Positions 56,501-64,000 of a stretch of 64,000 nucleotides of DNA are shown here, piece by piece. Under the pieces are notes generated by a model. It did no database searches. It was not told the origin of the DNA and saw only the letters and a list, made by a program, of their open reading frames with translations. A program made the position numbers and the translations under genes. Numbering within the stretch: the first letter of the stretch is position 1; each line of letters starts with the position of its first letter. This stretch comes from Sphingomonas natans (GTDB lineage: Bacteria > Pseudomonadota > Alphaproteobacteria > Sphingomonadales > Sphingomonadaceae). Location of the stretch: contig NZ_JAUOTP010000003.1 in the NCBI RefSeq assembly GCF_030546695.1, forward strand, positions 62,001 through 126,000. The letters run 5' to 3'.

Positions 56501-58527
56501 GAGGTCAGCCTGGGGAGTGGCGCGGCGGCCCCGGGGAAGAGATTGCAGCGCAAACCAACGAGCGCCAAGGCAAGGTGATAGCTCACGCTCGCCGCCGACT
56601 GCCGGACCATCGCTGCGAACAGTAAGTCGATGCTTTTGCGAAGCCTCAGATCATCCGCTCGCTCGGGCAGTTCCGCATTGTCGAAATGCTCGGCTAGGCG
56701 CCGGAGCAGCGCCTCGAATGCGAACGCCTCTTTTTTCTTCGTCAGCGCCCCCTTCCATCGTCGCAACTCATCGAGGTTGATGCCGATGCGCATGCTCAGC
56801 AGCATCTGATCCAGCACCTCCTCTGGAGCCTGGCCACGCGCCACCTGGGGATAGAGATAAGCTACGCGATCGAGAGTCGTGCTTAGCCACCGTGCGGTGC
56901 GGGGCTTCGCTCCACTCAGGCATCGGAGAGCAAGTTCTCGCCTCGTTATCTGGAGCATCCGGCGTCCGCGACGCGCTGCAGAGGCGGGCCCCACGATCTG
57001 CAGGACGAGGACGGGCAACGCGATCCCGGCCAATTGAGCCATGTTGATATTCGCAAAGCTGTCGAAAGTCCCAGAGTAGCGATCTGAAAGTCCGATGGCC
57101 GTTGGCAGCGTTATGACCGCGCCAAGAGCATAAGCAGATGTCGTCGGGTTCGCGACAAGTCCGCCCATAAGCAGGAACACGGGGGCCAGCGCGAGCACCA
57201 GCGGAGCGAAATCGGTAACCCTGGGGAGAATAGCGAACGCGTAGATTGCGCCAAGGCAGATGCTGACCGCCGCGCCGATGAAGATGCGCCGGCCGATCTC
57301 GGGTTTTGCGTCGATGCTAGCCAGCACCGCGCCCACAGAGCCTGCGATAACGGCCGCGGAAGCCCCGTCAGGCCACGCGAAAAAGATCCAGACGGCACAA
57401 AGCAACAGGACGCTTGCAGCCACCCCGATGGCACTTCGTGTCGCGGTTCCATGATCCCGATGAAGCCGTCGCCCTCCAACGCAATGCAGGATCATCTGCA
57501 GTCGCTCGTCGGCCAGACGACGATGCGGTTCAACGAGGTATTGACGCAGCTCCGTCGACAGCGCGTGAGATTCCACGAGCTCACCGAGACGGACGTAGAA
57601 ATTTATTAGGAGCGCCGATGCCCAATCGCCCGAGAGGGCCGGTTTCGCTGCGGCGATACGATTCACGAGGCTCCCCGCGCGCGTATCGTTAGGGGCGCCG
57701 TTCTGAAGCCAAGCCTTTACTTCCAGCAACAGCTGGTCCGCCAAGGCTGGAAGCCGCCCGGCGGCGCGCAGTTCCTGGATACGCTCCGTGATCGCGGCAC
57801 CGAGGGGAAGGATCAGCGAAATCTGATCCTGGAGAGCACGGACGACGGAAACCCGAGGCAGAAGACGCGCAGTGTCGAACGGCAGATGGATAGACAGCTG
57901 GTGGATGTCGAAGACGTCTAAAGCGAGCCGACGCCTGTCCCGGTGGAGACTTTCGCTGGATCGATCAGCCAATGCGTCAGCGGACCACCGACAAGCATCC
58001 CGAAGGACGGCATCGACGCGGTCGATCAGGCGGGCCGTCACCGTCTGCGGTAGGATCACTCCGTGGATAAGGCTGGCGCACAGAATACCAAGGGTGATTT
58101 CCTGGACCCGGAGAATGGCCGTGGTGAATATCGCGCCTGGGGCCGTTACGGATGGAAATCCGATAATGCTCGCGGTGTAGCCGGCGAGCAGGAAAACGTA
58201 AGATCTCGGCGTGCGGTCTAGCAGCGCCAGGTAGACGCAGATCCCGAGCCAGGATGAGAGTGAAAGCGAAAGCAGTTCAGGTGAGTTCGCCAGATTTGGC
58301 ACCAAGGCCACGGCCGCCGTCGCCCCAAGCACCGTTCCAATCACCCGGAACACGGCCTTGGACAGCACCGCTCCCGCAAGCGGCTGCGAGACGATGTAGG
58401 TTGTGATAATTGCCCAAACAGGTCGGGGCAGACCGATCTGAAGAGCGATATAGTAGGCAAGCATCGCAGCCGCGAAGCTCTTCAGCGAGAAGATCGCGTC
58501 CAAAACGCCGTATTTATCAGCAGCCAC
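56497..58527 (-). CDS. FUSC-family inner-membrane transporter (AaeB-like)
   Basis: 676 residues from GTG 58527, chosen because GGAG lies 7 nt upstream and the length then fits AaeB; the frame is open to 58647. It has two blocks of membrane helices (about 12-175 and 350-480), with FSLKSFAAAMLAYYIALQIG, PRPVWAIITTYIVSQPLAGA and the second-block region IDAKPEIGRRIFIGAAVSIC, separated by a large cytoplasmic part. AaeB exports aromatic carboxylic acids; the substrate here is unknown. First gene of the operon. Confidence 0.9.
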   Translation of the reverse strand: MAADKYGVLDAIFSLKSFAAAMLAYYIALQIGLPRPVWAIITTYIVSQPLAGAVLSKAVFRVIGTVLGATAAVALVPNLANSPELLSLSLSSWLGICVYLALLDRTPRSYVFLLAGYTASIIGFPSVTAPGAIFTTAILRVQEITLGILCASLIHGVILPQTVTARLIDRVDAVLRDACRWSADALADRSSESLHRDRRRLALDVFDIHQLSIHLPFDTARLLPRVSVVRALQDQISLILPLGAAITERIQELRAAGRLPALADQLLLEVKAWLQNGAPNDTRAGSLVNRIAAAKPALSGDWASALLINFYVRLGELVESHALSTELRQYLVEPHRRLADERLQMILHCVGGRRLHRDHGTATRSAIGVAASVLLLCAVWIFFAWPDGASAAVIAGSVGAVLASIDAKPEIGRRIFIGAAVSICLGAIYAFAILPRVTDFAPLVLALAPVFLLMGGLVANPTTSAYALGAVITLPTAIGLSDRYSGTFDSFANINMAQLAGIALPVLVLQIVGPASAARRGRRMLQITRRELALRCLSGAKPRTARWLSTTLDRVAYLYPQVARGQAPEEVLDQMLLSMRIGINLDELRRWKGALTKKKEAFAFEALLRRLAEHFDNAELPERADDLRLRKSIDLLFAAMVRQSAASVSYHLALALVGLRCNLFPGAAAPLPRLTS

Positions 58528-58755
58528 GCGGTAACTCCGGATCACCCCGGTCCGTGCGCGAGAGCCCTCTTCGCGAGGGGTATGCGCGAGGCTCGGCGAA
58601 TGGATCGGCGAGGCCGCACCCGATTGGGTAATGGCGGTTTGAGCCACAGGACATAAAATGGGGAGCCGCGCGGATCATCGATCAGCGGCGCGTTGAGCGA
58701 ACCGGGCCTGCCGGTAAAAGACCGCTTTGATCCGAGGAAATACCGCGAGGGTATC

Positions 58756-59682
58756 GTGTACGACGTGAAGCATCTGCGATACTTCCTGGCGGTCGCCAAC
58801 GAACGCAGCTTCACCCGAGGCGCGGAACGGCTCAATATGGCGCAGCCGCCGCTCAGTCGGCGCATCCAGGAGATGGAGGAAGAGCTCGGAGCGAGGCTCT
58901 TCGACCGTGAAGCACGGCCTCTCGCTCTCACGGCGGCGGGGCAATTGTTTTACGAGCAGGCGATCCAGGTCATCCAGCGCGCGGAACAGATGCGGTCGAC
59001 CATGACCCGCTTTATCGCCTCCGAGCGCTCCCGGTTCGTCATCGGCCTGGTGCCATCGATGCTCTACGTGCGACTGCCCGACACCATCCGAGTTTTCCGG
59101 GAGCGCGCGCCAGGCGTCGAACTCAGCTTGCTCGAGATGACCAGCGCCGAGCAGATTGCAGCCCTCAAGGAGGGTCGCATCGACGTCGGGTTCGGCCGGA
59201 TGCGGTTCGAGGATCCGTCTATCCAACGTGAGATATTGCGTGAAGAGCCGCTGGTCGCAGCGCTCGCGCCGAACCATCCGCTCGCTGGAGGCGAATATCC
59301 AATCGGGCTCGACGCGATTAGCGCATTGCCGCTCATCGTCTATCCAAAGGAGCCTCGTCCGAGCTTCGCCGATCTTGTCATCTCGATGTTCGGAGACATC
59401 GGGGTCTATCCCGCCGAGATCATAGAAGTGCGGGAGCTGCAGACGGCGCTCGTGATGGCGGCAGCGGGTGAAGGCGTATGCCTCGTTCCCCAGTCGATCC
59501 AACGGATGAACCGGGTCGACATCGCGTTCCGCGATCTGGCGACGTCCACCACAGTTCCGATCATACTGAGGCACAGGCTGGGCGACGCGTCCCAGGAGCT
59601 CAATGTCCTCTTCGCCGTCTTCACTGACCTGTATCGCGAATGGGGCCTTCCCATTCCGTTTGGGCTCACAAGATCGAAGTAA
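58756..59682 (+). CDS. LysR-family regulator (BenM/CatM-like)
   Basis: 308 residues from GTG 58756, with GAGG 6 nt upstream, giving VYDVKHLRYFLAVANERSFT; the frame extends to 58693. The HTH has GAERLNMAQPPLSRRIQEME, typical of the CatM/BenM/AaeR branch that senses aromatic acids. It is divergent from the efflux operon (228 bp apart), so it very probably controls it. Confidence 0.92.
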   Translation: MYDVKHLRYFLAVANERSFTRGAERLNMAQPPLSRRIQEMEEELGARLFDREARPLALTAAGQLFYEQAIQVIQRAEQMRSTMTRFIASERSRFVIGLVPSMLYVRLPDTIRVFRERAPGVELSLLEMTSAEQIAALKEGRIDVGFGRMRFEDPSIQREILREEPLVAALAPNHPLAGGEYPIGLDAISALPLIVYPKEPRPSFADLVISMFGDIGVYPAEIIEVRELQTALVMAAAGEGVCLVPQSIQRMNRVDIAFRDLATSTTVPIILRHRLGDASQELNVLFAVFTDLYREWGLPIPFGLTRSK

Positions 59683-60272
59683 AGCGGAGGGCGACCGCGA
59701 TGAAAGGGGTGCGCCTGTCCGTTGAACACGAAACAGCCCGTCGATGGCACTCACTGGTTTGACGCCGGTTGCCAGACTTTGCCATCCATTGCCACGATCG
59801 ACCGACCGCCACCGGCCCACGGTTTTTCCTCCGACGGGGAATTGCGGCGGGTTGCGCATGGCCCATGGTTATTGCGCCCCCGCGCGCCGCTATTGTCGAA
59901 TCCGCGCCAAATTTGTCGATCGCGCCGCTGGCTATACGTAAATGCTCCGCTGACCCCATTCGCGGTCTATAGTCGCGGACCCACAGAAGGCTACATTTGA
60001 ACAAACTTATCTCAGACCTAAGAAGCGTTACTTCCACGAATATCGATCGACCGACCACGATCTCCCATTCAAGGCTTGCGTCTTCAAACTAAAGGCTCGA
60101 CGATATAAACCGTCGCATAGTGGCTGGAGCGTCACGCTCGACTATGACCGGTCGACGGATCGACGCCGATCTTTTTTCGGCAGTGGCTTCGTACCGGCGC
60201 TCGAGTCCGCCCCACGTCCCGAACATTGAACAAAGGGCTCGGTTCCTCGCCGTCGCTTCGAGGAGCATGACA
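59683..60272. other. intergenic stretch, no gene recognised
   Basis: No frame with a domain or good ribosome binding site over 590 bases between the LysR gene and the nucleotidyltransferase pseudogene. Confidence 0.5.
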
Positions 60273-61038
60273 ATGCATCTCAACCCATCACCGCGTGTCA
60301 TCATCCTCGCAGCGGGCCGAGGAACACAGCGTGGCAACATCACGACCGATGGTCCGAAGTGCCTCGTTGAGATAGGCGGACGACCGGGCATCGAATGGCA
60401 GCTCGACGCGCTTCACGCGGCCGGGATCAGAAACGTCACGTCATCGCCGGGTTCAATGCCCAAAGAGTCGAGGCGCGACTTTCGGAGTGTGCCGGCGTCT
60501 CGACGCTGCACAATCCCTTCTTCGCAGTGTCCGATGATCTCGCATAGATCTGGCTTGCGCGCGATCTGCTGGATGGAGATGCGGTGCCGCTCAAAGGCGA
60601 CACCCTTGTTTTCGTCGCAACCATCGAGACTCTGCTGCGCGACGCTAGAGACCGTATTACCGTCACCATCGACGAGAAGGCGGTACACGATGCAGAGGAC
60701 ATGAAGGTCTGGCTCGACGGCGATCGCGCCCGCGCGATCGGAAAGCAACTGACCCAAGCGGATGCGGGATCGATCGAGATGGTGATGCTCCGGGCTCCGG
60801 ATCCTTGGTGTTCCGTCAAACCGTCGAAGAGGCCCTATACAACACTGCCGCGCTCAGAAGCTGGTATGTCGGCCTGATCGATGAGATAGGTCAGCGCACC
60901 GCGGTGTTCTCAATCAATATCGAGGGCTTGTCGTGGAGCGAGATCGATCTTCTTTCTGATCTGTACGTGGCCGCAGCAACGGTGGCTGCATGGATGCGGG
61001 AGGGCTTTCAATCGTCGGAGATGATGCCAGCGGCCTGA
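60273..61038 (+). pseudogene. sugar-phosphate nucleotidyltransferase, broken
   Basis: The start (ATG 60273, AGGAG 7 nt upstream) gives PRVIILAAGRGTQRGNITTD, then GPKCLVEIGGRPGIEWQLDA, the NTP-binding Rossmann start of nucleotidyltransferases. A frameshift near 60437 moves it to VIAGFNAQRVEARLSECAGV. A TAG at about 60545-60547 interrupts VSDDLA|IWLARDLLDGDAV. A further shift near 60800 leads to VFRQTVEEALYNTAALRSWY. All pieces are collinear with one enzyme of about 250 residues, so the gene is dead by at least three lesions. Confidence 0.85.
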
Positions 61039-61152
61039 CGTGGCCTCCGATTACCGCGGATCGGTTCGCCCACCCATTCGGGTCGCTCGTAGATGCCCCC
61101 TGCGCATGTTAAGCAGAAGGCGGCAGCACATCGCGCCTACCAGTTCGGAACC

Positions 61153-64000
61153 ATGCCTAGAAACGCTCGGATCTGCCTTGCCGCCCTGTTGATCCTTCTG
61201 ACCGGGCATAGTGCGGCTTGGGGGACAAGCGCGGACGTCGGCCAATTCACCCACAGCAGCTGGACCAGCAAGGATGGGATACCGGGCATGGTCCAGGCGC
61301 TCGCGCAGACGCGCGATGGTTATCTATGGCTCGGCACTTACGAGGGACTCTATCGCTTCGACGGCGTTAGTTTTGATCGCATAAGGCCGCCTGCAGGCCA
61401 TCCTTCTGGTTCCATCCCCGTTAGTGCGCTTCTTGTCACCCGCAACGGGCGACTCTGGGTTGGCTACGCTGGCGGGGCCGGCGTGGAAGTGCTTCGAGGA
61501 GGCACCCTGCATCGGATGGGCATGCCAAATCCGCCTGGGGAGGTCACCGGCCTCGCCGAAGACGCCGATGGAGCGGTCTGGGTGGTGGGGGGACGAGGAC
61601 GAAAGGCTCTGAAGAGATATTCCTCAGGCAAATGGCAATCCATCAACTCGTCCTGGGGCGTTCCGGATGACGAAGCTGTCTCCGCCGTCTATCCGGCAAA
61701 GGACGGGACGGTGTGGGTGGCGACGCAAAAGCGGATCCTGATCCTGCGGCGGGGTGAGCGCCGGTTTGTAGACGGCGGAATTCGGGTATCGAACGGCGCG
61801 GGTCTCGCTCAGGATCGTAAGGGCCGGATGTGGCTATCAGACGCGTCAGGGACCCGGCTGCTTCCCGATCGTGATAGTCGCACGCAGGCCGCCCCCAGGC
61901 CGGAGGGATCGAGCAGAAGCGCGCGGCGCATCAGCCTCATGTTTGATCGGCAGGGTGATCTCTGGGGCTCGACCTTCACGGACGGGGTGTTCCGACTAGC
62001 GAACGCGGGGCAAGAGCGAGCGGCCACCGCCCCGATCTACTTTCGAACGTCGGAGGGCCTGACTTCGAATGAGGCGGTTGCAGTCCTAGAAGATCGCGAG
62101 GGAAACATTTGGGTGGCGACGGAGCTCGGTCTGGACCAGTTTCGCCGGGCCAATATCGAGAGCGTATCCAACCTGTCGAACGGATCGGCGTCCGGCTTCA
62201 TGACGGCGTCCGACGCCAGGGGCGACGTCTACGTCGCGATCGGCGCGGCGCTCTACTTCGCGGCTCCTAACGTTGAGGCCCGGCAGGTCCTGGCAGGCAA
62301 GCAGGACATCGAGGCCATATGCCGCGGCGGAGATGCGGTCTGGGTGGTTCAACGCGGTCGAGCCGTGCGGATGAGCAACGGCAAGCCGCTCACCACGATC
62401 ACGTGGTCCGGCGACAAGCCGACCTCGGGGTGCGGACAGGATTCGGAAGGCCACTTCTGGCTATCCCGTCCGGCGGGAGATCTCGCGATCCGCCGAGGCT
62501 CGGGCTGGGAAGAAGTCGAATTGCCGGGGAAGCGGACGCCGCTCGACATCTATATCGACTGGAAGGGCCTGATCGTTGGTACGCTCAGTCGGAAGTCGGT
62601 CGTTATTTACGATGGACGCCGGTGGCGCGAATTGTCGTCCGACAAGCTGGGGGTCTCGGGTCTGACGGTCATCTACGGAAACGCGCGAACCCTACTGATA
62701 GGTGGCGGCACCGGATTGGCGCGCTGGGACGGGCACGACGTGAAGCGGCTCGTTATCGACGATCATCCCTGGTTACGAGGGATCCGCGGGATCGTGCAAA
62801 CCGCGGATGGTGAAACGTGGATGATCAACAATCGGGGCATCATCCGTTTGGCGACTAGGGATCTGGAACGTGCATTCGACGATCCCAAGGCTGCGATACC
62901 GCACGACATCTTTGACGAGCAGGATGGTTTCAATAGTCGGACGCAGAACTCGCAAGCTCTTCAAGTCGCACTGGGCAGAGACAGTCGACTTTGGTTTCTA
63001 ACCCGGCAAGGTGTGTTACGCATCGATCCCGCGCACCTCGCTCGGAATGCGGTGGTTCCGCCCGTTGCCATCAGAGCAGTCTCTGCCGGAGGAAGACGCT
63101 ATCTCGATCCCACCCAGCTCAAACTGGCGCCTGGCCTGAAGAATATCTCGATCGAATACACGGGCCTGAGCCTGACTATCCCAAGCCGCGTCCGCTTTCG
63201 GTATCGCCTTCGAGGTTTCGACACTGGTTGGGTTGACCCAGGAACGCGTCGGCAAGCGTTCTACACCAATCTTCCTCCGGGCGATTACACGTTCGAGGTC
63301 GAGGCAGCGAACAACGATGGCGTCTGGAACCGTCGCGGCGTGTCGCTTCCCATCATCATCTCTCCAACGTTCATCCAAACGAGGACGTTTCTTGCTCTCT
63401 GCGTCGCTGCAGCCGTGGCCCTCCTATGGCTGCTTTACAGACTTCGGATGCACGCGATCGCGGAGCGCATGCGTGTGCGGCTGAGTGAGCGTCTCGCGGA
63501 ACGGGAACGCATCGCTCGCGAGCTGCACGATACCCTCCTTCAGAGCATACAGGCGCTTATCTTGCGATTTCAGCTGGCGGCAGATGACATCCCTGAGGAT
63601 CAACCCGTGCGGCAGTCGCTTGAGCAGGCGCTTGACCGAGCGGACACCGTTTTGGCCGAAGGACGCAGTCGCGTGAGGGACCTTCGCATCACCGAAGCAG
63701 GCGGCGACATCAAGCGGATGATCAACGATATCGTAGAACGCCAAGTGTTTTCTCCCGATACGCAGATCAAGGTCGAATCGGTGGGTGAGCCGCGGGCGAT
63801 GGATCCGATCGCCAGCGATGAGATCGCCCGGATCGCCAACGAGGCGATCTTTAACATCTGGCGGCACGCAAACGCGACCCAGCTAGACATTCGTATAGCG
63901 TTCATGGCGTCCGACTTTTCGGTCCGGTTCAAGGACAACGGCGTGGGAATACCGGAGGAGATCATGAGGCACGGGCACCGGTCCGGCCATTTCGGGTTGC
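61153..64000 (+). CDS. sensor histidine kinase with periplasmic propeller, 3' end cut
   Basis: The frame runs from ATG 61153 to the window edge (about 949 residues). A signal peptide (ICLAALLILLTGHSAAWG) is followed by Reg_prop propeller repeats, for example MVQALAQTRDGYLWLGTYEG and AVAVLEDREGNIWVATELGL. A Y_Y_Y domain (FRYRLRGFDTGWVDPGTRRQ), one transmembrane helix (TRTFLALCVAAAVALLWLLY) and a HisKA_3 kinase domain come next, with phospho-acceptor His about 792 in RIARELHDTLLQ, the N-box NEAIFNIWRHANAT and the G-box DNGVGIPEE. Such kinases sense glycans or stress signals and work with a NarL/LuxR-type response regulator, which should lie just beyond the edge. Confidence 0.93.
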   Translation, partial: MPRNARICLAALLILLTGHSAAWGTSADVGQFTHSSWTSKDGIPGMVQALAQTRDGYLWLGTYEGLYRFDGVSFDRIRPPAGHPSGSIPVSALLVTRNGRLWVGYAGGAGVEVLRGGTLHRMGMPNPPGEVTGLAEDADGAVWVVGGRGRKALKRYSSGKWQSINSSWGVPDDEAVSAVYPAKDGTVWVATQKRILILRRGERRFVDGGIRVSNGAGLAQDRKGRMWLSDASGTRLLPDRDSRTQAAPRPEGSSRSARRISLMFDRQGDLWGSTFTDGVFRLANAGQERAATAPIYFRTSEGLTSNEAVAVLEDREGNIWVATELGLDQFRRANIESVSNLSNGSASGFMTASDARGDVYVAIGAALYFAAPNVEARQVLAGKQDIEAICRGGDAVWVVQRGRAVRMSNGKPLTTITWSGDKPTSGCGQDSEGHFWLSRPAGDLAIRRGSGWEEVELPGKRTPLDIYIDWKGLIVGTLSRKSVVIYDGRRWRELSSDKLGVSGLTVIYGNARTLLIGGGTGLARWDGHDVKRLVIDDHPWLRGIRGIVQTADGETWMINNRGIIRLATRDLERAFDDPKAAIPHDIFDEQDGFNSRTQNSQALQVALGRDSRLWFLTRQGVLRIDPAHLARNAVVPPVAIRAVSAGGRRYLDPTQLKLAPGLKNISIEYTGLSLTIPSRVRFRYRLRGFDTGWVDPGTRRQAFYTNLPPGDYTFEVEAANNDGVWNRRGVSLPIIISPTFIQTRTFLALCVAAAVALLWLLYRLRMHAIAERMRVRLSERLAERERIARELHDTLLQSIQALILRFQLAADDIPEDQPVRQSLEQALDRADTVLAEGRSRVRDLRITEAGGDIKRMINDIVERQVFSPDTQIKVESVGEPRAMDPIASDEIARIANEAIFNIWRHANATQLDIRIAFMASDFSVRFKDNGVGIPEEIMRHGHRSGHFGL

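Overview
The window is high-GC DNA that reads as a sphingomonad (Alphaproteobacteria, Sphingomonadaceae). The signs are four large TonB-dependent receptors, two of them in catabolic operons, the typical DUF6894, CsbD, PRC-barrel and short orphan stress genes, an alphaproteobacterial RpoD, and an EcfG-type (GGAAC-N17-GTT) promoter. I see no rRNA, tRNA or CRISPR array. Both ends cut a gene: an alpha/beta hydrolase at the left edge and a sensor kinase at the right edge.

Region 1 (1-11.4 kb) is a minus-strand catabolic operon. It holds a LysR regulator, an amidohydrolase, an MhpA-like FAD hydroxylase, a GlcG/HbpS-like protein, a VOC extradiol-type dioxygenase, a fumarylacetoacetate-hydrolase-family enzyme, a TonB receptor and a cut-off esterase. 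The order fits uptake of an aromatic compound, hydroxylation, ring cleavage and hydrolysis. Upstream lies a second TonB receptor gene broken by a frameshift in a G7 run.

Region 2 (11.4-36.7 kb) is a mosaic of accessory and stress genes. It contains an NRAMP (mntH) remnant, an MFS exporter, copies of information-processing genes (rpoD, rpsU, HU) outside their usual neighbourhoods, a VapBC-type toxin-antitoxin pair, a manganese catalase behind an EcfG-type promoter, two Crp/Fnr-type regulators, CsbD, PRC-barrel, a patatin, a zinc alcohol/formaldehyde dehydrogenase, a FocA/YfdC-like channel, a decayed phage terminase, KatG, and an alpha/beta hydrolase that has lost its expected catalytic histidine.

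Region 3 (37.0-53.1 kb) looks like a polysaccharide- or uronate-utilisation locus. On the plus strand are a GMC oxidoreductase and an OprB porin, ended by a strong terminator. On the minus strand is a five-gene operon: TonB receptor, alginate-lyase-family protein, toroid lyase-like protein, TonB receptor, second alginate-lyase-family protein. The last gene has a one-base expansion in a T run inside its signal peptide. A membrane PQQ glucose dehydrogenase follows, divergently. This locus is the best candidate for an undescribed system, because its substrate cannot be read from known families.

Region 4 (53.1-64 kb) holds small orphan genes, a four-gene AaeXAB-like efflux operon (OMF lipoprotein, HlyD adaptor, DUF1656, FUSC pump) with a divergent LysR regulator, a multiply broken sugar-phosphate nucleotidyltransferase pseudogene, and the start of a periplasmic-propeller histidine kinase.
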